From the NCBI GenBank assembly GCA_018240325.1, contig JAFEFZ010000246.1:1-41269 (forward strand): DNA of 41,269 nt, written 5' to 3'. The notes under the pieces were generated by a model. It did no database searches and was not told the DNA's origin. It saw only the letters and a list, made by a program, of their open reading frames with translations. This DNA is from Pseudomonadota bacterium (GTDB taxonomy: Bacteria; Pseudomonadota; Gammaproteobacteria; Burkholderiales; Burkholderiaceae_C). Positions 1-10,468 of the stretch are shown here, one piece after another. The position numbers and the translations under genes were made by a program. The stretch's first letter is position 1. Every line of letters starts with the position of its first letter.

Positions 1-1115
1 ACCAGCGGCTGCAGCACCGAAGGCCCGAGGAACACGCCGAGGTTGACCACGCTGGTCGCCATGCCCGACAGGCGCGGCGGGTTCACCTCCTTCGCGCAGG
101 CCCAGGTCAGCGTCAGGCTGGCCGTGACCGCACCCATCGCCAGGCACAGCGCGTAGGTCGCCGCCGGCGCCAGCGCATCGGTGCCGAGCCAGATCCACCA
201 GCCCAGCGCGTGCAGCACGGCGCCGCCGGCCATCAGCGGCTTGCGCCGGCCGATGCGGTCGGACAGCGGGCCGATCACCAGGCAACCCAGCGCGAAGCCG
301 CCGAAGTACACCGTCAGGTGATGCGAGGCCACGGCCCGCGTCATGCCGTGCACCTGCATGAAGTAGGGCACCGCCCACAGCCCGGCAAAGGCGAAGAAGC
401 TGCCGGCGACGCCGACGTTGACGAAGAAGCCCGGCCAGGTCCGGCGGTTCTTCATCACCGCCCGCAGCGCCAAGCGCCACGCGCCGCGGTCCGCTGTGAG
501 CCCGGCGCCGGCCGGCGTGCCCTTGTCGCCGGGGCGATCCTAGACGAGGAACCACGACAGCACGCCGATCGCCAGCGACAGCACCCCGATCACGACGAAC
601 ACGCCGCGCCAGCCGGTGCTCTGCGCCGCCCACGCCAGCGGCGTGCCGGCGGTCATCGTGCCGACGTTGCCGAGGAACATCATCGTGCCGGTCAGCGTGG
701 CGAACCGGTTCTCGTCGTACCAGACGGCGATCAGCTTGAGCATCGCGATGAAGGCCACCGACACGCCCAGGCCCACCAGCGTGCGCCCGGCCAGCGCCGT
801 CCCGAAACCCGGCGCCAGGCCGAACAGCAGCGAGCCGGCGCCGGCCACGACGCCGCCCAGCGTGAGGATCCGCCGCGGCCCGAGCGTGTCGGCGAGCACG
901 CCGGTGGGGATCTGCATCACCGTGTACACGTAGAAGTAGGTCGCCGCCAGCACGCCGAGCGCAGCCGCGTTGGCGCCAAAGGCAGCCGCGAGGTCGTGCG
1001 CGATCGCCGCGGGCGCCACGCGGTGGAACATCGACATCAGGTAGGAGCCGAGCGCCAGCAGCATCACGAGCGCGCGCAGGCGCCGCTGGCGCGGCGAGAG
1101 TGCTGCAGGGTTCAT
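1..1115 (-). pseudogene. MFS transporter interrupted by an in-frame amber codon
   Basis: The frame starts with ATG at 1115, preceded by a GGAGG about 9 nt upstream. It encodes a major facilitator superfamily permease with a typical N-terminal half: several hydrophobic helices and the loop motif GVLADTLGPRR. After 191 codons it meets TAG at 542-540. Translating on in the same frame to the window edge gives no further stop and continues as a normal second MFS half, including the loop GPLSDRIGRRKPL and further membrane helices. So one base change, not a frameshift, separates the halves. The C-terminus lies outside the window. Substrate cannot be predicted. A six-helix half-transporter is unlikely to work; a sequencing error or suppressed amber codon are the alternatives. 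It is the last gene of a leftward group after the rhomboid gene. Confidence 0.8.
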
Positions 1116-1221
1116 GGACGGCCGGCCTCCCGCGTCAACGATGGGCCGCGCCGAGTGGGCTGACCCCGTCGGAGGGTGCGCCCGAGCGAGCCGATGGCGC
1201 GCTTCATGCCCGGCGCGCCCG

Positions 1222-1845
1222 CTACCCGAAGAAGGCCTGCAGCGCCCGCGTCACCGAGCCCGGCTGCGCCACCGCCATGAACCCGAGCCCCGCCAGCGCG
1301 CCGACGATGTGCGCGTCGTGGTTCACGCGCCCGTGGCGCGTGCCCCGGGCCACGGCGCTGTAGGCCAGGTAGCCGAGCGCGAACAGCGGCGCCGGGATCG
1401 GCACCGGCAGCGGCAGCACGAAGATCGACGCGCCCGGGAACACCACGATGTAGGCGAACAGAACCGCCAGGATCGCGCCCGACGCGCCCAGGCTCGCATA
1501 GCCGGGCTGGCGGCGGTGCAGCAGCCAGGTGGCGATGCCGGCGGCCAGCAGCCCGACGGCATACAGCGCCGCGAAGGGCGCGCTGCCCAGCCGGCGCTCG
1601 AGGTCGAAGCCGAAGGCCCAGAAGGTGAAGGCGTTGAACAGCAGGTGCGCCAGGTCGGCGTGCACGAAGCCGCTGGTCGCGAGCGTCGCGTAGTCGCCCC
1701 GCTGCGCCAGGCCATAGGGGCGCAGCAGGTTGCGCTCGACCAGCGCCGGGTACCGGTACAGCCCGAGCAGGCCGACGACGAGGATCGTGCCCAGCAGCAG
1801 CGCCGCGACGGGGGCGCCCTGGGTCAGGCGCTGGAGCGTGTCCAT
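1222..1845 (-). CDS. Rhomboid family intramembrane serine protease
   Basis: This 207-residue integral membrane protein has the rhomboid signature. The HLLFN segment gives His67 and Asn71, the catalytic serine is Ser122 in GASGA, and the catalytic histidine is His179 in a late helix ([11 protein letters not shown]). About six hydrophobic stretches match the minimal bacterial rhomboid fold, which cleaves transmembrane substrates inside the membrane. I chose the ATG at 1845 because the family N-terminus begins close to it; an upstream in-frame start at 1953 would add an arginine-rich extension of 36 residues. It lies between the acyl-CoA synthetase and the MFS gene on the same strand, about 85 and 105 nt away. 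The substrate is unknown and context does not reveal it. Confidence 0.88.
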   Translation of the reverse strand: MDTLQRLTQGAPVAALLLGTILVVGLLGLYRYPALVERNLLRPYGLAQRGDYATLATSGFVHADLAHLLFNAFTFWAFGFDLERRLGSAPFAALYAVGLLAAGIATWLLHRRQPGYASLGASGAILAVLFAYIVVFPGASIFVLPLPVPIPAPLFALGYLAYSAVARGTRHGRVNHDAHIVGALAGLGFMAVAQPGSVTRALQAFFG

Positions 1846-1930
1846 GGCGGCGATTCCGGCAGCCCGCCGGCTCGGAGGCTCTGCGGCATGCGCAACGCGG
1901 GTTCTGCTGCGCGTGACGGCCCGGCGGACC

Positions 1931-3451
1931 TCAGCCCGAATCCTTGGCGGCAAAGCCGGCGCGCAGCGTCGGCTTGTGCACCTTGCCGGTGGCGTTGCGC
2001 GGCAGCGCGTCGATGAACACCACCCGCGCCGGGCACTTGAAGCGCGCCAGGCGCTCGCGGCAATGCGCGATCACCTGCGCCTCGGTCAGCGCGTGGCCCG
2101 GCCGCGTCACGACGACGGCCAGCCCGGTCTCGCCCCAGGTGGCGTCGGGCTCGGCGATCACCGCGGCTTCGGCGATCGCGGCCAGGCCGTACAGCACGTC
2201 CTCGACTTCGGCCGGATACACGTTCTCGCCGCCCGAGATGTACATGTCGCGGGTGCGGTCGACGATGTAGTAGAAGCCTTCGTCGTCCTGGCGCGCCGCG
2301 TCGCCGGTGTGCAGCCAGCCGTCGGTGAACGAGCTCTTGTTCGCTTCCGGGCGCTTCCAGTAGCCGGGCGTGATGTTCGGGCCCCGGACCCACAGCTCGC
2401 CCGTGTCGCCGCGCGCCACGTCGCGGCCGACCGCGTCGACGATGCGCAGCTCGCCGTGCAGCACCGGGCGGCCGGCCGAGCCCGCCTTGCGCGCCGCGTC
2501 CTCGGCGTCGAGCACCAGCACGGCCGGGCTCGTCTCGGTCATGCCGTAGCCCTGCACCAGCGTGCAGCCGCGCGCCGACCAGGCCTGCAGCAGCGGCACC
2601 GGCATGGGCGCGCCGCCGACGCCGGCGATCAGCAGCCGCGAGAAGTCGGTGTGCGCGAAGGCCGCGTGCGCCGCCATGAACTGGTAGATCGACGGCACCC
2701 CGAAGAAGTGCGTGAGCCCGACGCCCGCATCGCCGATCAGGCGCAGCGCCTCGCCCGGATCGAAGGCACGCATCACGAGGTTGCAGCCACCCGCGTGGAA
2801 CACCGGGTTCACGTAGCAGTTGAGCCCGCCGGTGTGGAACAGCGGCAGCACGCACAGGTGGGCCGAGCGCTGCGAGATGAACACGCCGGTGCCGAGGTTG
2901 ACGGCGTTGATCAGGTTCATCAGGTGCGTGGTCTGCGAGCCCTTGGGCTTGCCGGTGGTGCCCGAGGTGTACATGATCGTGCACACCTCGTCGATCGCGC
3001 AGCGCGCCGGCTGCGCCAGGCGCGCGGCTTCGGCGATCGCCTGCTCGTACGCCGCGCCGTAGCCGAGCCGATGCGCGACGCCGCAGCGCCGGCCCAGGTC
3101 GGCCGCCATGTCGGCGAAGTCGTCGTCGTGCACCAGCACGGCGGGCGCCGCGTCGGACACGATGAACGCGAGCTCGTGCACCGTCAGGCGGATGTTCAGC
3201 GGCGTGAAGATCGCGCCCAGCCGGAAGCAGGCGAACTGCGTCTCCAGCGTGTCGGTCGAATTGGCGGCGAGCACCGCGACGCGCTCGCCCCGGCCCACGC
3301 CGAGGCCCGACAGGTGCTGCGCCAGCCGGGCGACACGCTCGTCCATCTGCGCATAGGTGAAGCGCCGCTGCGTGGCCAGGTCGATCTGGGCGATGCGGCC
3401 GCCGCGCACTTCGGCGTGGTGGGCGATCCAGTCGTAGTAGGCGAAGGTCAC
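1931..3451 (-). CDS. AMP-dependent acyl-CoA synthetase (fatty-acid-CoA ligase type)
   Basis: This 506-residue member of the ANL adenylating-enzyme superfamily activates a carboxylic acid with ATP to an acyl-adenylate and transfers it to CoA. Visible motifs are the phosphate-binding loop [11 protein letters not shown] (161-171), the adenine-site motif GYGMTETSP (301-309), the hinge region around TGD (382-384) and DRT/RD (398-402), and the C-terminal catalytic lysine Lys490 in [11 protein letters not shown]. Length and motif order fit the class I acyl-CoA synthetases related to fatty-acyl or cyclohexanecarboxyl ligases. The exact acid cannot be read from the sequence. It follows the thioesterase gene by 67 nt on the same strand, so the two are probably co-transcribed. 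An enoyl-CoA hydratase diverges from that pair, suggesting acyl-CoA breakdown. Confidence 0.9.
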   Translation of the reverse strand: MTFAYYDWIAHHAEVRGGRIAQIDLATQRRFTYAQMDERVARLAQHLSGLGVGRGERVAVLAANSTDTLETQFACFRLGAIFTPLNIRLTVHELAFIVSDAAPAVLVHDDDFADMAADLGRRCGVAHRLGYGAAYEQAIAEAARLAQPARCAIDEVCTIMYTSGTTGKPKGSQTTHLMNLINAVNLGTGVFISQRSAHLCVLPLFHTGGLNCYVNPVFHAGGCNLVMRAFDPGEALRLIGDAGVGLTHFFGVPSIYQFMAAHAAFAHTDFSRLLIAGVGGAPMPVPLLQAWSARGCTLVQGYGMTETSPAVLVLDAEDAARKAGSAGRPVLHGELRIVDAVGRDVARGDTGELWVRGPNITPGYWKRPEANKSSFTDGWLHTGDAARQDDEGFYYIVDRTRDMYISGGENVYPAEVEDVLYGLAAIAEAAVIAEPDATWGETGLAVVVTRPGHALTEAQVIAHCRERLARFKCPARVVFIDALPRNATGKVHKPTLRAGFAAKDSG

Positions 3452-3518
3452 GTTTGTCTCCTCGTCGGCGGGTGAAGAAAGGCCGCGCGGGCCGCGCGAG
3501 CGGGCATGGCGGCCTGCG

Positions 3519-3983
3519 TCAGGGTTGCGCGGCGCCGCCCATCAGGCGCGCCGGCGAGAACGACGGATCGGGCTCGCCGCTGGGCTTGGCGATGCCGTTC
3601 AGGCGCAGCACCAGCGCGCCGTCGGCAGTGATCGCGCCCTGGCAGAACACCAGGCTGCGCGTGCGGCGCAGCACCTGCAGCCGCCCCTCGAGCCAGCTGC
3701 CATGGGCGGCGGGGCCGATGAAGTCGCAGTTCAGGTTGACCGTCAGCATGTAGCGCGTGTCGCCGGCCTGCAAGGTGGCGCCGAGCACCAGCAGCATGTC
3801 GGCCAGCGTGGTCAGCATGCCGCCGTGGCAGGTGCCGCCGGGGTTGCAGTGGCGGTGCTCGACGCGCAGGCCGAGCACCAGCTGCCCGGCGTCGAGCCGG
3901 CCGTACAGCGGGCCGCAGGCTTCGATGTACGGGTTCGGCCGCAGGTGCAGCGCGGTGAATCCGGCGGGGATGGACACGCTCAT
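3519..3983 (-). CDS. PaaI-family hotdog thioesterase
   Basis: This 154-residue single hotdog-domain protein is of the PaaI/YdiI type, which hydrolyses acyl- or aryl-CoA thioesters. The family active-site region is clear: Asn47, His53-Gly-Gly and Asp62 in the stretch CHGGMLTTLAD. Start choice: ATG at 3983 has GGAG about 8 nt upstream and gives a normal family length; the longer open frame upstream is antisense to the enoyl-CoA hydratase and is not credible. It is the first gene of the leftward group, with the acyl-CoA synthetase 67 nt downstream. A thioesterase beside a ligase for the same compound class usually serves to release trapped CoA (inference). The native substrate is unknown. Confidence 0.88.
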   Translation of the reverse strand: MSVSIPAGFTALHLRPNPYIEACGPLYGRLDAGQLVLGLRVEHRHCNPGGTCHGGMLTTLADMLLVLGATLQAGDTRYMLTVNLNCDFIGPAAHGSWLEGRLQVLRRTRSLVFCQGAITADGALVLRLNGIAKPSGEPDPSFSPARLMGGAAQP

Positions 3984-4116
3984 CGATGGGCTCCGGGTCA
4001 GAGCCTGTGCATGAATCCGGCGCGCCCGAGCGGGTGTGCGGGACTTGTTCACAGGCTCTCGGGGCGTACGGCTGGTGCTGGGGCAGGCGCCGCTCGCCGC
4101 CGCTATGGTAGGGTGA

Positions 4117-4950
4117 ATGCACCCGGGCTTCACGGCAACCAGCCGCCGCCGCGCCATGCAGCCGATCTTTGATTCACGCCACGCGCTCGCCACCCTCGAC
4201 GCCGGCGGCATCGCCACGCTGACGCTGCGCGACGCGGGCAAGCTCAACATCCTCGGCCGCGCCGCGATCGGCGAGCTCAGCGCCGCGCTGCAGCGCCTGG
4301 CCGCCGACGAGCGGCTGCGCGTGCTGGTGCTGCGCGGCGCGGGCGAGCGCGCCTTCATCGGCGGCGCCGACATCGGCGAGATGGCCGCGCTGGACCCCGC
4401 CAGCGCGAAGGATTTCATCGGCGCGCTCGCCGGGCTGTGCGACGCGGTGATGCGCGTGCCGGTGCCGGTGATCGCGCGGCTGGCCGGCTGGTGCCTGGGC
4501 GGCGGGCTCGAAGTCGCCGCCGCCTGCGACCTGCGGCTGGCCGACGACGGCGCGCACTTCGGCATGCCCGAGGTCAAGGTCGGCATCCCGTCGGTGATCC
4601 ACGCGGCGCTGCTGCCGCGGCTGCTGGGCGAATCGCGCGCCGGCTGGCTGCTGCAGACCGGCGAAACGATCGACGCGGCGCGCGCCGAAAGCTGGGGCTT
4701 CGTGCAGGAGCGCTGCGCGGCCGGCGGGCTCGACGATCTGGTGCAGCGGCGCGCCGCGCAGCTCGCCGCGCTGCCGCCGCAGGCGGTGCGGCAGCAGAAG
4801 GCGCTGCTGCAGCACTGGCAGGTGGTGTCGCCGGCGCAGGCGGTGGCCGACAGCGTCGAGGCCTTCGCCGCCGCCTACCGCACCGGCGAGCCGCAGCAGC
4901 ACATGGGCGCCTTCCTCGCACGCAAGCGCGGCGCCCGGCCCGCCGGCTGA
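4117..4950 (+). CDS. Enoyl-CoA hydratase/isomerase family protein
   Basis: This crotonase-fold protein has 277 residues from ATG 4117. The oxyanion-hole segments are GERAFIGGADI (76-86) and GGGLEVAAACD (128-138). Both catalytic glutamates of true enoyl-CoA hydratases are present: Glu132 in GLE and Glu152 in MPEVKVG. This favours hydration of trans-2-enoyl-CoA over an isomerase-only activity. A second in-frame ATG at 4156 gives 264 residues and fits the family N-terminus equally well, but only 4117 has a purine-rich GGGTGA just before it. It is divergent from the thioesterase/acyl-CoA synthetase pair across 133 nt. A strong hairpin follows the stop codon. Confidence 0.88.
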   Translation: MHPGFTATSRRRAMQPIFDSRHALATLDAGGIATLTLRDAGKLNILGRAAIGELSAALQRLAADERLRVLVLRGAGERAFIGGADIGEMAALDPASAKDFIGALAGLCDAVMRVPVPVIARLAGWCLGGGLEVAAACDLRLADDGAHFGMPEVKVGIPSVIHAALLPRLLGESRAGWLLQTGETIDAARAESWGFVQERCAAGGLDDLVQRRAAQLAALPPQAVRQQKALLQHWQVVSPAQAVADSVEAFAAAYRTGEPQQHMGAFLARKRGARPAG

Positions 4951-4991
4951 AGGCCGAGCACGGCGGGCGGGCCGGGCCCGTGCCCGGCCTT
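4950..4991. terminator. Bidirectional hairpin terminator between convergent genes
   Basis: Arms 4950-4963 (AAGGCCGAGCACGG) and 4978-4991 (CCGTGCCCGGCCTT) pair over 14 positions with one mismatch, flanked by AA on one side and TTT on the other. The hairpin sits between the converging enoyl-CoA hydratase and glutamate dehydrogenase genes and can serve both directions. Confidence 0.65.
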
Positions 4992-5003
4992 TGGGTGTGC
5001 TCG

Positions 5004-8000
5004 TCAGGCCAGGTTGCGCAGCTTGCGCATCACCACCGACAGCATCGCCAGGTCCACCGCCGGGGCTTCGCCCAGCTCGGCGAGCGCGCGCTGCGCCGCG
5101 TCGAGCTCGTCGCGGTTGCCGGCCTCCCAGGCCTGCAGCCGATCGGCCACCGTGCCCTGGCCCGCCGCGAGCACGTCCTGCGTGATCGCGCGCCGCAGCA
5201 CCGCGAGGTCGTCGCCCAGCGCGATCCGCGCCAGGTGGTCCCAGTGGCCGGCGCCGGGCAGCGCGTCGATCTGGCGTTGCAGCCGGGCCAGGCCCAGGCG
5301 CTCGCCGATGCCGCCGTGCAGCTCGATCACGTCGGCCAGCGGCTGGCCGCCGGCCTCGGCGATCTCGGCGATGTCGAGCGCGTCGTACAGGCCCGCCGTC
5401 GCCTCGACGGCGCAGGCCAGGTCGGCAGGCACGCCGCCGGCCGTCCAGGCCGCGACCGCCTCGCTGCCGGCCGCGGCCGTCTCCAGCCGGCCGCGCAGCG
5501 CCGCCACCGCCGGCACGAGGCGATCGATCAGCGCGTGCATCGGCTCGGCCAGCCGGCGCGGCTGCACGAACCAGGTCACCGCGCGCGGCAGCGCGTCTTT
5601 CAGCCGCAGGAACATCGCCGCCTGCAGCGCGTCGTCCACCCGGGCGTCCAGCGCCTCGATGCGCCGCCACAGCGCCCCCAGGCCGAAGACTTCGCGCGCC
5701 GCGAGGTAGGCGCGCACGATCTGCGCCGGCTTCGCGCCGCTGGTCTCGGCCAGCCGGTGCACGAAGGTCGGCCCGACACGGTTGACCATGCGGTTGAGCA
5801 CGTGCGTCGCGATGATCTCGCGCTTCAGCGGGTGGCGCGGGATCCACGCGGCGAACTGCTCGCGCAGCAGCGCCGGGAAGTAGCGCTGCAGCGCCGTCGC
5901 CACCCACGGATCCTCGGGCAGGTCGGAGGCGACCAGCTCGTCCGACAGCCACATCTTGCCGTAGGCCAGCAGCACCGCCAGCTCGGGCGCGGCCAGGCCT
6001 TCGCCCGCCGCGCGCCGCTCGGCCAGCTGCTCGTCGCTCGGCAGGTACTCGACCGCGCGGTCGAGCCGGCCGGCCTTCTCGAGGAAGCGGATGAAGCGCT
6101 GCTGCTGGTCGAGCAGCGCCGCGCCCTCGCGCCGCGCGATCGACAGCGACTGGGTCTGGAAGTAGTTGTCGGCCAGCACCAGCGCGGCGACCTCGTCGGT
6201 CATCTGCGGCAGCAGCGCGTTGCGCTGCTTTTCGGTCAGCTCGCCGTCGGCCACCGCCAGGCCGAGCAGGATCTTGATGTTGACTTCGTGGTCGGAGGTG
6301 TCGACGCCGGCCGAGTTGTCGATCGCGTCGGTGTTCAGGCGCACCCCGGCGCGCGCCGCCTCGATGCGGCCGAGCTGGGTGCAGCCGAGGTTGCCGCCCT
6401 CGCCCACCACTTGGCAGCGCAGCTGCGCGCCGTCGACGCGGATCGCGTCGTTGGCGCGGTCGCCCACCTGCGCGTGGCTCTCGCTGCCGGCCTTGACGTA
6501 GGTGCCGATGCCGCCGTTGTAGAGCAGGTCCACCGGCGCGCGCAGGATCGCCTGCAGCAGCTCGGCGGGCGCCATGCGCAGCTCGGCCGCGTCCGACGCG
6601 ATGCCCAGCGCCGCGCGCGCCTGCGCCGACACCGGGATCGACTTCTCGGTGCGCGCCCACACGCCGCCGCCGGCCGAGATCAGGCGCTCGTCGTAGTCGG
6701 CCCACGACGAGCGCGGCAGCGCGAACAGCCGCTCGCGCTCGGCGAAGGAGGCGGCCGCGTCCGGATCCGGGTCGAGGAAGACGTGCCGATGGTCGAAGGC
6801 CGCCACCAGCCGGATGTGGCGCGACAGCAGCATGCCGTTGCCGAACACGTCGCCCGACATGTCGCCGATGCCCACCACGGTGAAGCCCTGCGTCTGGGTG
6901 TCGCGCCCCAGCTCGCGGAAGTGGCGCTTCACGCTCTCCCACGCGCCGCGCGCGGTGATGCCCATGCCCTTGTGGTCGTAGCCGACGCTGCCGCCCGACG
7001 CGAAGGCGTCGCCGAGCCAGTGGCCGTATTCGGCCGACACCGCGTTGGCGTAGTCGGAGAAGCTGGCGGTGCCCTTGTCGGCGGCCACCACCAGGTAGGG
7101 GTCGTCGCCGTCCAGGCGGTGCACGCGCGGCGGCGGCAGCACCCGGCCGCCGGCCAGGTTGTCGGTCAGGTCGAGCAGGCCGCGCAGGTAGTCCTGGTAG
7201 CAGGCTACGCCCTCCTTCAGGTAGGCCTCGCGGTCGGCGGCGGGCGGCGGGCGCTTGAGCACGAAGCCGCCCTTGCTGCCCACCGGCACGATCACCGTGT
7301 TCTTGACCATCTGCGCCTTGACCAGGCCCAGCACCTCGGTGCGGAAATCCTCGGTGCGGTCGCTCCAGCGCAGGCCGCCGCGCGCGACCCTGCCGCCGCG
7401 CAGGTGGATGCCCTCGAAGCGCGGCGCGTACACGAAGATCTCGTACAGCGGCCGCGGCGCCGGCAGCCCCGGCACCTTCGCGCAATCGAACTTCAGGCTC
7501 AGGAAGGGCCGCAGCGGCCCGGCCTCGCCCGAGTGGCCGCGGCCGCTGCGCCAGTGGTTGGTGCGCAGCGTCGCCTGCACCAGCCCGAGCAGCTGGCGCA
7601 GCACGCGGTCTTCGTTGAGGTTGGCCACCTGGTCGAGCGCCTGCTCGATCGCGCCGGCCTGCGCCGCAGCCGCGGCGGCGTCGTGCGCGTCGGGGTCGAA
7701 GCGCAGCCGGAACAGGCCGACCAGCATCCGCGCGATCTGCGGGTGCGCGGCCAGCGTCGCCTCGATCGTCGCCTGCGACAGCGCGAAGCCGATCTGCTTG
7801 CAGTACCGGGCGTAGGCGCGCAGCACCACGATGTCGCGCGCCGCCAGGCCGGCGCGCAGCACCAGCCGGTTGAAGTCGTCGTTCTCGGCTTCGCCGCGGA
7901 ACACCTGCGCGAAGCAGTCCTCGAAGCGCCGCGCCAGCGGTTGCAGATCGGCGCCGTCGGCGAGCTCGGCCTCGAGCTTGAAGTCGTGCATCGACGCGAA

Positions 8001-9836
8001 GCCGCCGCCGCCGAGCTGCAGCCGGAAGTTGTCCTCGCCCATCACGCGCACGCCCATGTGCTCGAGCATCGGCAGGCTGTCCGACAGCACCACGGCAGCC
8101 CCGAGCCGGTACACCTTGAAGCCGAGCTGGCGCGCGTGGCCGCCCAGCGGCCGGTACAGCGCCAGCGCGAGCGGCGCTTCGGGCGACAGCGTCGCCACCT
8201 TCAGCAGGTCGGGCACCGCGGCGCGCGCACCGTGGATCTCGCGGTACACCTGCGGGAAGGCGCCGCCCCAGCGCTTGAACAGCTCGAGGCCGCGCGCCTC
8301 GCCGGCTTCGTCGACGAGCGCTTCGCGCAGCTGGTCGTCCCAGCGGCGCGCCGCCGCGGCGAGCGCCGCCTCGATCGCGCGCACGTCGAAGGCCCGCACC
8401 GGGCCCGACTCGATGCGCACCGTGAAGTGCACGCGCGCGAGGATCGTGTCGCCGAGCTGCAGCTCGGAATCGGCGCGGCTGCCGCCGAAGGCCTCGACCA
8501 GGATCGCCTGGAACTTGTGGCGCAGCTCGGTGGAATAGGCCTCGCGCGGCACGTACACCAGGCAGGACACGAAGCGCGCGTACGGGTCGCGCCACACGAA
8601 CAGGCGCAGCCGCTGGCGCTCGGTGGCGGCCAGGATGCCCAGCGCGATGTCGTGCAGCTCGTCCTCGCCGATCTGGAACAGGTCGTCGCGCGGATAGGTC
8701 GCCAGGATGTGCTCCAGCGTCTTGGCCAGGTGGCCGCCGCCGGGCAGGCCGGTGCGCGCCATCACCGCCGCCACCTTGTTGCGCAGCAGCGGGATCTCGC
8801 CGACGCGCGCGCTGTACGCGGTGGAAGTCAGCAGCCCGACGAAGCGGGTCTCGCCGATCACCCGGCCGGCGCCGTCGTAGCGCTTGATGCCCACGTAGTC
8901 GGTGTAGCCGGGGCGGTGCACGGTGGAGCGGGTGTTCGAGCGCGTCACCAGCACCGCCGGCAGCGGCGCGCGCGCCATCGCCCGGGCCTCGGCCGGCAGC
9001 GCGGCGAAGGTGGCCGAGCGCTCGGCGGCGCCCTCGCGCAGGATGCCCAGCGCGCTGCCCGGCACCAGCCGCAGCGCGTCGTCGCCGCCTTCTTGCAGCA
9101 GGTCGTAGCTGCGGCAGCCCAGCAGCGTGAAGTGGTCGTCGGCCAGCCAATGCAAGAAGGCCCGGCTCTCGGCCGCCAGCGCCGGCGGCACCGTGGCCGG
9201 CGGGCTGCCCAGATCGTCGGCCGCGGCGCGCAGCCGCTGCAGCATCGGCTGCCAGTCGCGCACCGCGGCGCGCACGTCGGCGAGCACCCGCTCCAGCCCG
9301 GCAGCGAGCGCGGCGCGCGCGGGCGCATCGACGAGGCGGTCGACTTCGAGCTGCATCCACGATTCGCGGATGCCGTCGGCGGGCGCGCCCTCGCCCGGCT
9401 GCAGCGGGCGCAGCGCCAGCAGCCGGCCCTGCGCGTCGCGCTGCGCGACCAGCACCGGGTGCACGATCAGGTGCAGCCCCAGCCCCTGGCGGTGCACTTC
9501 CATCGTCGCCGAATCGACCAGGAAGGGCATGTCGTCGTTGACGATCTCGACCACGGTGTGGCGCGAAGCCCAGCCGTTGTCGGCCAGCGTCGGGCTGAGC
9601 ACCCGCAGCCGCGGCGCCCCGGGCATGCGCTCGGCACCGAACTGCCGGCACGACAGCAGCGCGCCGAGCAGATCCTCGGTGCTGCGCTGCTGCAGGTCGT
9701 CGGCATCGAGGTAGCCGGCCCAGCTGCGGGCGAAGGCTTCGAGCTGCGGCCGCAAGGCCGGATCGGCCCGGCCGGCCGCCAGCGCGATCAGCGCCTGCAC
9801 GCGCTCGCGGCGCGCCATGTCGGTGCTCTGGTCCAT
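5004..9836 (-). CDS. gdhB: NAD-specific glutamate dehydrogenase, large 180-kDa class
   Basis: At 1610 residues this matches the large NAD-glutamate dehydrogenases (L-GDH180). They catalyse L-glutamate + NAD+ to 2-oxoglutarate + ammonium and work mainly in glutamate catabolism. The N-terminal ~700 residues form the regulatory part with ACT-like domains. The catalytic core begins near residue 790. It holds the glutamate-binding segment with RGGLRWSDR (819-827) and the catalytic lysine Lys855 in PVGSKGGF. The dinucleotide-binding segment has [13 protein letters not shown] (989-1001). The start ATG at 9836 has AAGGAG 7 nt upstream. It is monocistronic: convergent with the enoyl-CoA hydratase and divergent from the molybdenum hydroxylase genes. 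The opposite strand carries very long open frames, which are an artefact of GC-rich codon use. Confidence 0.95.
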   Translation of the reverse strand: MDQSTDMARRERVQALIALAAGRADPALRPQLEAFARSWAGYLDADDLQQRSTEDLLGALLSCRQFGAERMPGAPRLRVLSPTLADNGWASRHTVVEIVNDDMPFLVDSATMEVHRQGLGLHLIVHPVLVAQRDAQGRLLALRPLQPGEGAPADGIRESWMQLEVDRLVDAPARAALAAGLERVLADVRAAVRDWQPMLQRLRAAADDLGSPPATVPPALAAESRAFLHWLADDHFTLLGCRSYDLLQEGGDDALRLVPGSALGILREGAAERSATFAALPAEARAMARAPLPAVLVTRSNTRSTVHRPGYTDYVGIKRYDGAGRVIGETRFVGLLTSTAYSARVGEIPLLRNKVAAVMARTGLPGGGHLAKTLEHILATYPRDDLFQIGEDELHDIALGILAATERQRLRLFVWRDPYARFVSCLVYVPREAYSTELRHKFQAILVEAFGGSRADSELQLGDTILARVHFTVRIESGPVRAFDVRAIEAALAAAARRWDDQLREALVDEAGEARGLELFKRWGGAFPQVYREIHGARAAVPDLLKVATLSPEAPLALALYRPLGGHARQLGFKVYRLGAAVVLSDSLPMLEHMGVRVMGEDNFRLQLGGGGFASMHDFKLEAELADGADLQPLARRFEDCFAQVFRGEAENDDFNRLVLRAGLAARDIVVLRAYARYCKQIGFALSQATIEATLAAHPQIARMLVGLFRLRFDPDAHDAAAAAAQAGAIEQALDQVANLNEDRVLRQLLGLVQATLRTNHWRSGRGHSGEAGPLRPFLSLKFDCAKVPGLPAPRPLYEIFVYAPRFEGIHLRGGRVARGGLRWSDRTEDFRTEVLGLVKAQMVKNTVIVPVGSKGGFVLKRPPPAADREAYLKEGVACYQDYLRGLLDLTDNLAGGRVLPPPRVHRLDGDDPYLVVAADKGTASFSDYANAVSAEYGHWLGDAFASGGSVGYDHKGMGITARGAWESVKRHFRELGRDTQTQGFTVVGIGDMSGDVFGNGMLLSRHIRLVAAFDHRHVFLDPDPDAAASFAERERLFALPRSSWADYDERLISAGGGVWARTEKSIPVSAQARAALGIASDAAELRMAPAELLQAILRAPVDLLYNGGIGTYVKAGSESHAQVGDRANDAIRVDGAQLRCQVVGEGGNLGCTQLGRIEAARAGVRLNTDAIDNSAGVDTSDHEVNIKILLGLAVADGELTEKQRNALLPQMTDEVAALVLADNYFQTQSLSIARREGAALLDQQQRFIRFLEKAGRLDRAVEYLPSDEQLAERRAAGEGLAAPELAVLLAYGKMWLSDELVASDLPEDPWVATALQRYFPALLREQFAAWIPRHPLKREIIATHVLNRMVNRVGPTFVHRLAETSGAKPAQIVRAYLAAREVFGLGALWRRIEALDARVDDALQAAMFLRLKDALPRAVTWFVQPRRLAEPMHALIDRLVPAVAALRGRLETAAAGSEAVAAWTAGGVPADLACAVEATAGLYDALDIAEIAEAGGQPLADVIELHGGIGERLGLARLQRQIDALPGAGHWDHLARIALGDDLAVLRRAITQDVLAAGQGTVADRLQAWEAGNRDELDAAQRALAELGEAPAVDLAMLSVVMRKLRNLA

Positions 9837-9942
9837 GAGCTTGTCTCCTTCCGGATCCGGCTCTTCGCCGGCCGCCAGCTTAGCGCTGCAACGCGCCGCC
9901 GTGCGAGCTACGATCGTTCCTCACCCCTATGCCGTCGAACCC

Positions 9943-10410
9943 ATGCACGCAGTGAACCTGGCGCTCAACGGCCGGCCGGTCGCGATCGAGGTGGAGCCCC
10001 ACCGCCTGCTGGTCGAGCTGCTGCGCGGGCCGCTCGGCCTGACCGGCACCCACGTGGGCTGCGACACCAGCCAGTGCGGCGCCTGCACCGTGCTGCTCGA
10101 CGGCCAGCCGGTCAAGAGCTGCACCGTGCTGGCGGTGCAGGCCGACGGCTGCGAGGTCACGACGATCGAAGGGCTGGCCCAGGCGGGACGCCTGCACCCG
10201 GTGCAGCAGGCCTTCGTCGACTGCCACGGGCTGCAATGCGGCTACTGCACGCCGGGCATGGTGCTGGCCGCGGTGGCGCTGCTGCAGCGCCACCCGCAGC
10301 CGACGCCCGCGCAGATCGAGCAGGGTCTGGAAGGCAACCTGTGCCGCTGCACCGGCTACGTGAACATCGCCGCCGCGGTGCGGCAGGCGGCCGCCCGGGG
10401 GACGGCATGA
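9943..10410 (+). CDS. Molybdenum hydroxylase small subunit, [2Fe-2S] protein
   Basis: This 155-residue ferredoxin-like subunit is of the xanthine dehydrogenase/CO dehydrogenase small-subunit family and passes electrons from the Mo site to FAD. The plant-type cluster is bound by Cys40, Cys45, Cys48 and Cys60 (motif [11 protein letters not shown]). The second cluster is bound by Cys99 and Cys102 (CGYC) and Cys134 and Cys136 (CRC). Start ATG at 9943 matches the usual N-terminus; the frame is open further upstream but contains no better start. It is the first of three co-directional genes ordered small-large-medium. Confidence 0.93.
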   Translation: MHAVNLALNGRPVAIEVEPHRLLVELLRGPLGLTGTHVGCDTSQCGACTVLLDGQPVKSCTVLAVQADGCEVTTIEGLAQAGRLHPVQQAFVDCHGLQCGYCTPGMVLAAVALLQRHPQPTPAQIEQGLEGNLCRCTGYVNIAAAVRQAAARGTA

Positions 10411-10468
10411 TCGCGCCGGGCCGTTCCCAAGCGCAAATCACGCCGCGCGAGGCGCCGAGGGTCGTCCA

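Noticed and set aside
10045-10062. CCCACGTGGG palindrome in the FeS subunit gene as a regulatory site
   Set aside because: It codes for the conserved residues before the first cysteine motif and lacks parS flanks.
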